19,587 nt of DNA from an uncultured Lachnospiraceae bacterium (lineage in GTDB: Bacteria > Bacillota > Clostridia > Lachnospirales > Lachnospiraceae), in assembly GCA_910579495.1 (NCBI GenBank), contig CAJTVD010000074.1, positions 1 through 19,587 on the forward strand, in the 5' to 3' direction. Each line of letters opens with the position of its first letter. Position 1 is the first letter of the stretch. The translations under genes and the position numbers were made by a program. Below, one piece after another: positions 1 to 6,992 of this stretch. The notes beneath the pieces were generated by a model. The model did no database searches, had not been told where the DNA came from, and worked only from the letters and a program-made list of their open reading frames with translations.

Positions 1-326
1 CGCCATTGGTTCGTGTTTTTGCAGAAAAGGGAACTCCTGTTTACGAAATTGCGCGAAATGGATTTTTGATTTTCCCATTCAGTTTTCTATTTTGTGGGCT
101 GAATATTTTTACCTCTGCCACATTTACTGCATTATCAAACGGGAAGCTGTCAGCAATTTTGTCATTCTTGCGGACTTTTGGACTGATTACAGTGCTGTTG
201 CTTACATTGCCGAATATTTGGGGTGTAACAGGGGTATGGCTTGCAGTACCGATAGCAGAGTTAATCACTATGATTCTAGCGCTGGTTTTTCTTCATCGGA
301 ACAGGGAAAAGTATCACTACGCATAA
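1..326 (+). CDS. MATE family multidrug efflux transporter, C-terminal part (partial, runs off left edge)
   Basis: The last ~107 residues of a membrane transporter; the frame is open to the window edge, so the true start lies outside. The run FTALSNGKLSAILSFLRTFG followed by a hydrophobic stretch and GVWLAVPIAE is characteristic of the last helices of MATE (NorM/MepA-like) cation-coupled drug exporters. Family knowledge: these 12-helix inner-membrane proteins expel cationic compounds using Na+ or H+ gradients. Three hydrophobic helices are visible, ending in a short basic cytoplasmic tail (HRNREKYHYA). Nothing downstream looks co-transcribed. Substrate cannot be inferred. Confidence 0.85.
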   Translation, partial: PLVRVFAEKGTPVYEIARNGFLIFPFSFLFCGLNIFTSATFTALSNGKLSAILSFLRTFGLITVLLLTLPNIWGVTGVWLAVPIAELITMILALVFLHRNREKYHYA

Positions 327-389
327 AAAGAAGATTTTCATGCTGTCCGGCGTTTATACGCTGGCTAAAATTTTCTGTGTTACACTTAA

Positions 390-413
390 CAAGTTTGTGC
401 GGGCACAAACTTG
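390..413. repeat. Perfect 11-bp inverted repeat (hairpin or operator-like palindrome)
   Basis: CAAGTTTGTGC and GCACAAACTTG face each other with only two bases between them, in the gap between the MATE gene and the Fic antitoxin. No T-run follows, so it is not a standard intrinsic terminator. It could be a dimeric repressor site or a factor-dependent terminator hairpin. The rest of 327-520 shows no convincing gene. Confidence 0.5.
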
Positions 414-526
414 CGGATTGTGGATGCGTGAGTGGAATAATGAAAAAATCTATACGGAAAACAGGAAGGAAAGGCAGGGGGTAAAATGAATGTATTTACT
501 GATTTTATGACTATTTTCCCCGTTTG

Positions 527-535
527 TGCTATACT
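527..535 (+). promoter_or_regulatory. Extended -10 promoter of the antitoxin/Fic unit
   Basis: TGCTATACT is an extended -10 element (TGn followed by TATACT, 530-535), about 32 bases before the antitoxin start. No good TTGACA match lies 16-18 bases upstream, as is common for extended -10 promoters. A Shine-Dalgarno AAGGAG follows near 552. Confidence 0.5.
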
Positions 536-566
536 ATAGCCAACGTAAGGAAAGGAGAGATTTCAG

Positions 567-737
567 ATGCTTGTAAGGGAAGACGAGGCATGGGATTATG
601 CGGTAGGCATGATAAAAGTTGACGGTCTTGAGCCTACACCGGAAATGAAGGAGCTGATAGAGAAGGAAAAGCGCGGCGAGATCACAATGGAACAGGTGAG
701 GGAGGCTTTGGATCAGAGATATAAGATGAAACGGTAG
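567..737 (+). CDS. VbhA-type antitoxin of a Fic toxin-antitoxin pair (56 aa)
   Basis: Small helical protein with the VbhA-family layout: a helix containing AVGMIKVDG, then the LEPTPE turn (residues 21-26), then a charged helix with EKEKRGEIT (33-41) and a C-terminal helix. Family knowledge: VbhA-like antitoxins place an inhibitory helix with motif (S/T)xxxE(G/N) against the Fic ATP pocket and block AMPylation. Here the equivalent stretch reads M15-I-K-V-D19-G20, so the usual Ser/Thr and Glu are Met and Asp, a notable variant. It has its own extended -10 promoter and good Shine-Dalgarno. Its stop codon overlaps the ribosome site of the following Fic gene, suggesting translational coupling. The partner toxin is truncated, so this antitoxin is probably orphaned. 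Confidence 0.8.
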   Translation: MLVREDEAWDYAVGMIKVDGLEPTPEMKELIEKEKRGEITMEQVREALDQRYKMKR

Positions 738-748
738 GAGGATGGCTT

Positions 749-1069
749 ATGCGTGATCCATATTTTTACCCGGATACGGAAATCCTGAAAAACCGGCTGG
801 GCATCATGGACGATGCAGGGCTGAAGGCGGCGGAGGCCGATTATGTTTCCTTAAGGCTTGCGGAACTTGCAAGGGATGATTCTGTCAGGATATTTGATTT
901 TGACTGCCTGTGCCGGATGCATTACCGGATTTTCCAGGACATATTTGAGTGGGCAGGAAAGCCGCGCATTATAAATATTGAAAAGGCTGAAAATGCCCTT
1001 AACGGTATTTCCATAGAGTATTCGGATGTTTTTGACATTGGCATTGGTTTCAAAAAATATAGGACATAA
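749..1069 (+). pseudogene. Fic/DOC family toxin, N-terminal half only (truncated)
   Basis: The first ~95 residues match the start of Fic proteins: FYPDTEILKNRLGI, a helix with AEADYVSLRLAEL, then the conserved FQDIFEWAGKPRIINIEK region and the flap segment SIEYSDVFDI. Intact Fic proteins of this type continue for another ~100 residues to HxFx(D/E)GNGRxxR, which supplies the catalytic histidine and phosphate-binding residues. That half is missing. Homology stops around 1035-1047, where the sequence joins the end of a tyrosine recombinase in another frame, and translation ends nine residues later. AGGAGG at 736-741 with 7-base spacing supports ATG 749. AMPylation activity is not expected. A similar truncated Fic piece lies near 14070-14205. 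Confidence 0.8.
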
Positions 1070-1199
1070 GAATAAAAGTACAACCTTGAACACCTACTAT
1101 AAGTGCAAAAACGATTACGAAGACAATCTGGCTATACAGAATGAAATATTTAAAATATATGATTTTGACGGTGAACAAGTGGAAGCTATGTTTGCATAA
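1044..1199 (+). pseudogene. Tyrosine recombinase/integrase, C-terminal remnant
   Basis: In a different frame from the Fic remnant, the sequence encodes VSKNIGHKNKSTTLNTYY and then ~30 residues to a TAA stop. The pattern GHxxxxTTLxTY is the end of the catalytic domain of phage and ICE tyrosine recombinases: the second active-site histidine in xGH and the DNA-attacking tyrosine in TxY. Everything before this piece is gone, so it is a deletion scar. Family knowledge: such integrases mobilise ICEs and prophages, which fits the accessory character of 1-1650. An unassigned frame follows directly (ending near 1278, peptide NVLKEVDGNIKLVANAGKEY) that may be another remnant. Confidence 0.7.
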
Positions 1200-1668
1200 T
1201 GTTCTCAAAGAAGTTGATGGCAACATTAAACTTGTTGCCAATGCTGGAAAAGAATACATGTTCGATAAGGGCACTTAGAGAAAAATTCATGTAGAAAGTG
1301 CCTGAAATACTGGCATTGCAGGCCATGAAGCAGACATTATGTAAAATCACAGAAAGCCGGAAACCCTGATAAACACTGGCTTTCAGCGCGCCCTTTTAAG
1401 GGCGTGGCAACAACTTGGCAACACCCCCAAATGAAGCCCTTAAACATAACGGAAGCCCCTGAAAATGCGGCTTCCGCATTCCCAAAGGCTTCCTTAGGGG
1501 AGGATATACCCTCCCAAGGGAGGATAAGTATTAATTTATCTGTAGTACCTGCGGAACTGGTCCCGGCTAAGTGGCCGGGCTGTCCCGCTTCGTCAAAGGA
1601 GGGGGTTCCATTGACTAATAGTATTATTATCCCGGAAACCGGAACTTATTCACAGATGAGAAAATAAT
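1200..1668. other. Gene-free, hairpin-rich intergenic stretch (possible MITE-like remnant)
   Basis: No credible gene is present. Several short stems stand close together: GAAAGCC/GGCTTTC (1352-1358, 1378-1384), CGCCCTT/AAGGGCG (1389-1395, 1398-1404), GGAAGCC/GGCTTCC (1451-1457, 1469-1475), competing with ATGCGG/CCGCAT (1465-1470, 1474-1479), CCTCCC/GGGAGG (1510-1515, 1518-1523), and CCCGGC/GCCGGG (1562-1567, 1574-1579). None has a clear T-tract. The style of GGCTTCC plus CTCCC-AA-GGGAGG resembles small non-autonomous repeats of gut Firmicutes; that is inference from memory. Near 1404 one frame reads WQQLGNT, a string I associate with ends of some integrase-linked reading frames, but this is weak. 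Confidence 0.45.
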
Positions 1669-1697
1669 TTTACATTTTTTATTTTATAGGATATAAT
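1669..1697 (+). promoter_or_regulatory. Sigma-A type promoter for the SEC-C operon
   Basis: TTTACA at 1669-1674 and a consensus TATAAT at 1692-1697 are separated by exactly 17 bases. The promoter lies 80 bases before the start at 1777, in AT-rich DNA, and is the best-matching promoter at the left border of the core block. Confidence 0.75.
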
Positions 1698-1776
1698 AGC
1701 ATAGAATACACAGCAGAAGGCTGCGGAATATTACTGATAGAATTATCTGCCTGGAGCAGACGAGGAGGAACTAATT

Positions 1777-2283
1777 ATGGCATTGTTAAAAACATGGCGT
1801 GATATGGCTTATTCAGAGACAGCCAATAAGGGCGATCTGCAGAGACTCTGGTCCGCTTATTTTCAGAAAGAAAAAGAAATTTACGCGGAGCTTTTAAAAA
1901 ATCCGGAGGAAGAGGTAACCGGTACAGTAAAGGAGCTGGCGGAGAAGTACAGTGTGGATATTATGACCATGACAGGCTTTCTGGACGGGATCAACGACAG
2001 CTTAAAGGAAGCCAATCCCATTGAGGAGATGGAGGAAGACACCCAGGTGAACCTAGTTTTTGAGAAAGAGCTTTTGTATAAGAATATGGTGGCGGCAGGG
2101 GCAGACTGGCTTTACGAACTGCCGGAGTGGGAAGAAATCTTTGACCAGGACAAGCGCAAGGCGTTATACCGGGAGCAGAAGATCTCCACTACCATTGTGA
2201 AGCCGGAGAGGGTCTATCCCAACGATCCCTGTCCCTGCGGCAGCGGCAAGAAATACAAAAAATGCTGCGGGAAGAAAAACTGA
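1777..2283 (+). CDS. SEC-C motif (metal-binding) protein, 168 aa
   Basis: Acidic, helical protein ending in NDPCPCGSGKKYKKCCGK (about residues 149-166), the SEC-C zinc-binding motif with its CPCGSG..KKCC cysteine set. Family knowledge: SEC-C occurs at the end of SecA and in many uncharacterised bacterial proteins, where it binds zinc and contacts ribosomes or partner proteins. The N-terminal ~145 residues show no recognised enzyme motif; they are highly charged, and the segment VKELAEKYSVDIMTMTGFLDG suggests a helical bundle. GAGGAGG at 1762-1768 supports ATG 1777. Its stop overlaps the next start as TGATG, so the two are probably translationally coupled. Exact role unknown. Confidence 0.85.
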   Translation: MALLKTWRDMAYSETANKGDLQRLWSAYFQKEKEIYAELLKNPEEEVTGTVKELAEKYSVDIMTMTGFLDGINDSLKEANPIEEMEEDTQVNLVFEKELLYKNMVAAGADWLYELPEWEEIFDQDKRKALYREQKISTTIVKPERVYPNDPCPCGSGKKYKKCCGKKN

Positions 2284-2732
2284 TGGAGAGCAGGGTATCA
2301 CAGGCAGTGGAGACTTTTGAGTCGGGATATACCTGTGCCCAGGCTGTATTTGTTACTTATGCCGGGCTGTTTGGCATGGACAGGGAAACTGCCCTGAAGC
2401 TGTCCAGCCCTATGGGCGGCGGCGTAGGAAGGATGCGGGAAATCTGCGGGGCGGTATCTTCTATGGCGCTGCTGGCGGGCTTAAAGGAAGGGAACACTGA
2501 TCCGGAAAATGAAGAGGGCAGGGAGCGGATCTATGTTTTGGTAAGGCGCCTTGCAGACCGGTTCAAGGAAAAAAACGGTTCCATTATCTGCCGGGAGCTT
2601 TTAGGCATTACGCAGCGGGAGGAAAGCGCAAAACCCGCCCCAAGGACCAAAGAATATTATGCCTCCAGGCCCTGCAGCGCCCTGGTGGCATCGGCGGCGG
2701 AGATCGTAGAGGAAATGCTGCTGGAGGATTAA
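2283..2732 (+). CDS. C-GCAxxG-C-C family (redox/metal-binding) protein, 149 aa
   Basis: The spacing of cysteines fits the C-GCAxxG-C-C family: C18 in SGYTCAQAV, C55 in ICGAVSSMALLAGL, C103 in SIICRELLG and C131 in RPCSALV. The core also has the glycine run SPMGGGVGRM (42-51). Family knowledge: these small cytosolic proteins are thought to bind a metal or redox cofactor through the four cysteines, but no reaction is established. The usual GCAxxG core is altered here to ICGAVSS. I chose ATG 2283, which overlaps the upstream stop (TGATG); an in-frame ATG at 2262 would add seven residues with no better ribosome site. Confidence 0.85.
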   Translation: MESRVSQAVETFESGYTCAQAVFVTYAGLFGMDRETALKLSSPMGGGVGRMREICGAVSSMALLAGLKEGNTDPENEEGRERIYVLVRRLADRFKEKNGSIICRELLGITQREESAKPAPRTKEYYASRPCSALVASAAEIVEEMLLED

Positions 2733-2740
2733 ACAGCAAG

Positions 2741-2839
2741 GCTTTGGCATGGGAGCCCATGCCTGCGGCACACAAGGCAAGGCTGCCAGTTAACCTGTCA
2801 GGTACCTGGCGCAGGAGGAGCTTGCCATAAGGCCAAAGC
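2741..2839 (+). other. Structured leader between two genes
   Basis: GCTTTGGC (about 2741-2748) can pair with GCCAAAGC (about 2832-2839), closing a domain that contains a local hairpin GGCATG...CATGCC and a GGCAAG/CTTGCC pairing. The Shine-Dalgarno of the next gene follows directly. No T-tract is seen, so an RNA-processing or translational role is more likely than termination. Similar wording (GCCAGTTAA, ACCTGGC..GCAGGAGG) recurs near 9043-9090 between infC and rpmI. Confidence 0.35.
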
Positions 2840-2854
2840 GGACAGGAGGGAATT

Positions 2855-3097
2855 ATGTGTAATCATATGAAAGAAAACTGGGAAAACTTTAAAGGGACCT
2901 TATCGGACATTACCATGATGAGTAAAAGGGAGTTTTTGCTGACCATGGCAGTCTGCCTTCTGGGGGGAATGGTATTTGGCATGTTTTTTTCACCCAGAAA
3001 ATCCACAGTGTTTGGCAGCAATAATGGAAATAACAGCGGCAACATCAGTAAAAATGACTGTGATGCCGATGAAGAGTGGGAGGTAGAAGAGGCGTAG
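2855..3097 (+). CDS. Small single-pass membrane protein, 80 aa
   Basis: The protein has a polar N-terminus, one hydrophobic helix (about residues 27-46, FLLTMAVCLLGGMVFGMFFS), then an Asn/Gly/Ser-rich linker (NNGNNSGNIS) and a strongly acidic tail (DADEEWEVEEA). It resembles the small unnamed membrane proteins often found just before thrS-like genes in Lachnospiraceae, but I do not recognise a named family. GACAGGAGGGAATT before ATG 2855 is a strong ribosome site. The positive charge after the helix (SPRK) would favour either topology weakly. Function unknown. Confidence 0.65.
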   Translation: MCNHMKENWENFKGTLSDITMMSKREFLLTMAVCLLGGMVFGMFFSPRKSTVFGSNNGNNSGNISKNDCDADEEWEVEEA

Positions 3098-3182
3098 AAG
3101 GACGACGCCCTTTTGCCGCGAATAACTTATGAAGGCTGCACAGGTGATTTTGTGGCAGTTCCTTACGGCGGCATAACAGGGA

Positions 3183-3230
3183 AGTTTGTGGCTGCGCTGG
3201 TGCCACAAACCTGGCAGGCATCATTGCCTG
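3183..3230 (+). other. Two adjacent hairpins in the thrS leader
   Basis: GTTTGTGGC/GCCACAAAC forms a perfect 9-bp stem (about 3181-3208), followed by CAGGCA/TGCCTG (about 3216-3231). No T-run follows. A T-box (AGGGTGG..ACCGCG type sequence), the common control of thrS in Firmicutes, is not visible here, so these stems may provide whatever leader control exists. Confidence 0.4.
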
Positions 3231-3263
3231 TGTGCAACAAAGCGGCGCAGAAATGAGGAAAAA

Positions 3264-5228
3264 ATGAAGATCACGCTAAAAGACGGTTCTGTAAAAGAAT
3301 ATGACAGTGCGAAAAGCGTATATGAGATCGCGGCGGACATCAGTGAGGGGCTTGCCAGGGCGGCATGCGCCGGGGAGGTGGACGGCGAAGCCGTGGACCT
3401 GCGCACCATAATAGGCCAGGACTGCACTTTAAATATTTTAACTGCAAACGACCCCGAGGGGCTGAAAGTGGTACGGCATACCTGCTCCCATGTGATGGCG
3501 GAAGCGGTAAAGAGGATTTTCCCGGATGCAAAGCTGGCCATCGGCCCCAGCATTGATACGGGCTATTACTATGACTTTGAACATGCGCCTTTTTCCAGGG
3601 AAGACCTGGACAAGATAGAGGCGGAGATGAAAAAGATCATCAAGGAAGGCAAAAAGCTGGAACGTTTCACCTTGCCAAGGCAGGAAGCCATTCAGTTTAT
3701 GGAGGAAAAAGGCGAGCCTTATAAGGTGGAGCTTATCCGTGACCTGCCGGAGGAGGCGGAGATTTCCTTCTACAGCCAGGGGGAATTTACGGATCTGTGT
3801 GCCGGCCCCCATCTGATGAGTACCAAGGGGATCAAAGCCTTTAAGCTGACCTCATCTTCCGGGGCCTACTGGCGTGGGAAATCAGAAAATGCCATGCTCC
3901 AGAGGATCTACGGCACTGCCTTTAATAAGAAGGAAGAACTGGCGGAATATCTGGAATATCTGGAAAATATCAGGCTCCGGGACCACAACCGGTTAGGCAG
4001 GGAGATGGAACTGTTCACCACAGTGGACGTGATCGGGCAGGGGCTTCCGCTCCTGATGCCCAAGGGTGCCAAGATGGTACAGACCCTGCAGCGGTGGATA
4101 GAGGATTTGGAGGACAATGAGTGGGGATATGTGAGGACCAAGACCCCACTTATGGCCAAAAGCGATCTGTATAAAATATCCGGCCACTGGGACCATTACA
4201 AAGAAGGGATGTTTGTATTGGGGGATGAGGAGAAGGATAAGGAAGTGTTTGCCCTGCGCCCTATGACCTGCCCTTACCAGTATTATGTATACAAGGCAAC
4301 ACAGCATTCCTACCGTGACCTGCCCCTGCGCTATGGGGAAACTTCCACCCTGTTCCGGAACGAGGATTCCGGGGAGATGCACGGGCTTACCAGGGTGCGC
4401 CAGTTTACCATCTCCGAGGGGCATCTGATCATCCGTCCCGACCAGGTGGAGGAAGAACTGAAAAGATGCCTGGACCTGGCGGTGTACTGCCTGACCACTT
4501 TGGGATTGCAGGATGAAGTGGCCTACCGGCTGTCCAAGTGGGATCCGGAGAACAGGGAAAAATACCTGGGAGATGAAAAATACTGGGAGACTTCCCAGGG
4601 CAAGATCAGGGAAATCCTTGAGGAATACGGCGTTCCCTTTACAGAGGCGGACGGGGAAGCAGCTTTTTACGGCCCTAAGATCGATATCCAGGCAAAGAAT
4701 GTGTATGGCAAGGAAGACACCATGATCACTATCCAGCTGGACTGTGCCATTGCGGAAAATTTCGACATGTATTACATTGACCAGAATGGGGAAAAGGTGC
4801 GCCCGTATATCATCCACAGGACCTCCATGGGCTGTTATGAGAGGACACTGGCTTGGCTGATTGAAAAGTATGAGGGCAAATTCCCCACCTGGCTGTGCCC
4901 GGAGCAGGTAAGGATACTGCCTATTTCCGAGAAATATGAGGCATATGCGGGAAAAGTGAAAGCGGAGCTTCGGAAATGTGGTATTTTGGCGGAAACAGAC
5001 GACCGTTCCGAGAAGATTGGCTTTAAGATCCGTGAGGCCAGGCTTGCCAGGCTGCCTTATATGCTGGTAGTGGGGCAGCAGGAAGAAGAAAACGGCACGG
5101 TATCTGTGAGGAGCCGTTTTGCCGGAGATGAGGGAAGCAAGCCTTTGGATGAATTTATCAGCCAGATTTCCAGGGAAATCAGGACCAAAGAGATCCGGAA
5201 GGAAGAAGAGGGCGCAAAGCAGCCCTGA
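3264..5228 (+). CDS. thrS: Threonyl-tRNA synthetase, 654 aa
   Basis: Charges tRNA-Thr with threonine in the cytoplasm. Full-length domain order: TGS domain (about 1-62), editing (SAD) domain with H72-T-C-S-H76 and C179-A-G-P-H183, class II catalytic core (about 240-540) and anticodon-binding domain (about 545-640). The three zinc ligands expected in the active site are present: C336 (RPMTC), H387 (ISEGH) and H518 (IIHRTSMG). Motif 2 is seen in LFRNEDSGEMHGLTRVRQF. Unusual is MTCPYQYYVYK where most ThrRS have MNCPGH, marking a divergent clostridial subtype. Start chosen at ATG 3264 because GAGGAA (3255-3260) precedes it and MKITLKDGS is the normal TGS start; a longer frame upstream is non-homologous. 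No T-box is apparent. Confidence 0.95.
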   Translation: MKITLKDGSVKEYDSAKSVYEIAADISEGLARAACAGEVDGEAVDLRTIIGQDCTLNILTANDPEGLKVVRHTCSHVMAEAVKRIFPDAKLAIGPSIDTGYYYDFEHAPFSREDLDKIEAEMKKIIKEGKKLERFTLPRQEAIQFMEEKGEPYKVELIRDLPEEAEISFYSQGEFTDLCAGPHLMSTKGIKAFKLTSSSGAYWRGKSENAMLQRIYGTAFNKKEELAEYLEYLENIRLRDHNRLGREMELFTTVDVIGQGLPLLMPKGAKMVQTLQRWIEDLEDNEWGYVRTKTPLMAKSDLYKISGHWDHYKEGMFVLGDEEKDKEVFALRPMTCPYQYYVYKATQHSYRDLPLRYGETSTLFRNEDSGEMHGLTRVRQFTISEGHLIIRPDQVEEELKRCLDLAVYCLTTLGLQDEVAYRLSKWDPENREKYLGDEKYWETSQGKIREILEEYGVPFTEADGEAAFYGPKIDIQAKNVYGKEDTMITIQLDCAIAENFDMYYIDQNGEKVRPYIIHRTSMGCYERTLAWLIEKYEGKFPTWLCPEQVRILPISEKYEAYAGKVKAELRKCGILAETDDRSEKIGFKIREARLARLPYMLVVGQQEEENGTVSVRSRFAGDEGSKPLDEFISQISREIRTKEIRKEEEGAKQP

Positions 5229-5232
5229 TGTG

Positions 5233-5271
5233 TTCCCGGAAGATATAGGGCTTTGGCCCACAAACCGGGAA
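5233..5271 (+). other. Hairpin between thrS and the glycosyltransferase gene
   Basis: TTCCCGG (5233-5239) pairs with CCGGGAA (5265-5271), with a smaller GGG/CCC helix inside. There is no T-tract, so complete termination is unlikely; it could stabilise or process the thrS transcript. Confidence 0.35.
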
Positions 5272-5303
5272 GGCAGGACGTAGTAAAAGGAAAGAGGCTG
5301 TGA

Positions 5304-6893
5304 ATGGAGCGGAAGTGGAAATGGGATGAAATCACAGGGGTGTTTTTGTTTGCCCTGGGCGCGGGGATGCTTTTGGTTTCCGTGTTTTTAAGCTTTAGCA
5401 GCGATATTTGGTATGACGAGCTGTATACCATGGGGCTGGCGTGCCAGCCCCTGGGGCGGCTGGTTTCCATTACGGCGAGGGATGTACATCCCCCGCTTTA
5501 TTATATCATTGTAAAGATATTTTTGCAGTTTTTCGGTTTGGCCGGGGGAGAGGGGCAGACGGCGGCGGCCAAGATAGCTTCCGTGGTCCCTTTTTTTCTG
5601 TGCCTGTTTTACAGCGGGTGGAAGGTGCGGAAGTATTTTGGCTGGCTTCCAGCAGGGCTTTTTGCATTCCTGCTTCCTGCCATGCCAAAGCTGGCAGATT
5701 ATACTGTGGAGGTGCGGATGTATGGTTACGCCCTGTTTTTCGTCACGGCGGCTATGCTGCACGCATATGGGCTGGCCCGGGGCAGCGGGCGGGGGCAGTG
5801 GGGAAACTGGGCGGCGCTGGCCCTCTATGCCCTTGGGGCCTGTTACACCCATTATTTTGCCTGTGTGGCTGCCTGTATGGTTTATCTGTACCTGCTTGTG
5901 GCATTGCTGGCAGAAGGCAGGTTGAAGGAAAAAGCGGGCCGGTTTCTGGGAAGCGGGTTTTGCTGCGCTTTGGGCTTTATGCCCTGGCTGTTTTCGGCGG
6001 TGAGGGCACAGGTAGGGCAGGTGAAAGAAAGCTACTGGATACAGCCTCTTAGCTGGCGGAGCCTGGGGGGCTGCGCCAAGTTTATTTTCCAGCCTTCCTT
6101 TTCAAACGGAAAGGTAAATGCTTTCCTGGCCCTGGCTTTTTTCCTGGTTTGGGGCGCGCTGCTGGCAGGGGCGCTGGCCAGGCAAAAAAAGGCGGGATGG
6201 GAGGGAGAAAAAGGAAGGAAAATGATTTTTATCCTGGGCTGTGTGGGCGCCCTGGCCGGTGTGGTGGGCTTTGGCTTTCTGGCATCCTTTCTCATCCGCC
6301 CTGTTTTCGTATACCGGTACATGATACCTGCGCTGGGGCTGTTCTGGCTTGCCTTTGCTATTCTGGCAGCAGGGCTGAAAGCAAAAAAAGGTTTCTTCCT
6401 ACCGCTTTTGGGGCTGCTGCTGGTAATAGGGCTCCGCAACTTCCGGGCCTTTTATGGGGAAGAAATGTGGAAAAGGGTGCAGATGGCCAGTGCACGGGAG
6501 GCACTTTCACAGATTGGGGAGGAAGAGGCGGTTGTCTGTAATTTTAACCAGGTACAGGGCGTCCTGGCCTATTATCTTGAAAATGAAAGCTATCTCTGGT
6601 ACGGAAAGCCGGAGAGCCTGGCCAGGGAAATGTACCCCGCCCTCCACCCCCTGGTGGAAGGGGAGTTTACAGACGGGGCGGGAATTGCGGCGCTTCTGGG
6701 GCTGCTGGAGGAAAAGGGGCATTTCTGGTTTTTGGGCAGCGGGAATGCCAGGGACGAGATTATGGAAAAATGGGAAATGGCAGGGATAGAAAGCGAAGAA
6801 AAGGCAACTATCATGATAGAACGTTATTGGTTTAATATTTATTACTGCCGTTTAAAAACTGAAAACAGCAATTCCATAAAAATCAGTGAATAA
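5304..6893 (+). CDS. GT39-like membrane glycosyltransferase, 529 aa
   Basis: Polytopic membrane protein with roughly ten hydrophobic helices in the first ~385 residues and a globular tail. The first extracellular loop carries SSDIWYDELYTM (acidic pair D38-E39) and the second R59-D60-V-H-P-P-L-Y-Y; DE followed by DxHPPLY is the signature of GT-C enzymes in the PMT/ArnT (GT39, dolichyl- or polyprenyl-phosphate mannose type) group. RMYGYAL after a TVEV stretch is also typical. Family knowledge: such enzymes move a sugar from a lipid-phosphate carrier onto an acceptor at the outer face of the membrane; substrate unknown here. ATG 5304 is preceded by AGGAAAGAGG. The gene stands alone after thrS, with no cell-wall glycan operon around it. 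Confidence 0.8.
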   Translation: MERKWKWDEITGVFLFALGAGMLLVSVFLSFSSDIWYDELYTMGLACQPLGRLVSITARDVHPPLYYIIVKIFLQFFGLAGGEGQTAAAKIASVVPFFLCLFYSGWKVRKYFGWLPAGLFAFLLPAMPKLADYTVEVRMYGYALFFVTAAMLHAYGLARGSGRGQWGNWAALALYALGACYTHYFACVAACMVYLYLLVALLAEGRLKEKAGRFLGSGFCCALGFMPWLFSAVRAQVGQVKESYWIQPLSWRSLGGCAKFIFQPSFSNGKVNAFLALAFFLVWGALLAGALARQKKAGWEGEKGRKMIFILGCVGALAGVVGFGFLASFLIRPVFVYRYMIPALGLFWLAFAILAAGLKAKKGFFLPLLGLLLVIGLRNFRAFYGEEMWKRVQMASAREALSQIGEEEAVVCNFNQVQGVLAYYLENESYLWYGKPESLAREMYPALHPLVEGEFTDGAGIAALLGLLEEKGHFWFLGSGNARDEIMEKWEMAGIESEEKATIMIERYWFNIYYCRLKTENSNSIKISE

Positions 6894-6992
6894 TGCATAA
6901 GGGAAACTGCCATAATGATATTGTCAGTGAAAATGGCTGCCTGTAATTGGATTTGGCCAGGCAGAAAGGAAACTGAAATTAGGAGGGATATT

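Noticed and set aside
340..489. Possible 49-aa gene after the MATE gene
   Set aside because: No ribosome site, no recognisable motif, and it runs through the perfect palindrome at 390-413.
1404..1667. An 87-codon frame in the hairpin cluster
   Set aside because: Composition is that of translated repeat DNA, no ribosome site, and it crosses several inverted repeats.
3098..3263. T-box riboswitch before thrS
   Set aside because: The conserved AGGGTGG..ACCGCG type sequence and a terminator with T-run are not present; only two plain hairpins are seen.
3993..5261. A 422-codon open frame on the minus strand
   Set aside because: It lies entirely opposite thrS, whose protein is unmistakable; no ribosome site and no recognisable motif. 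It is a shadow frame of G+C-rich coding DNA.
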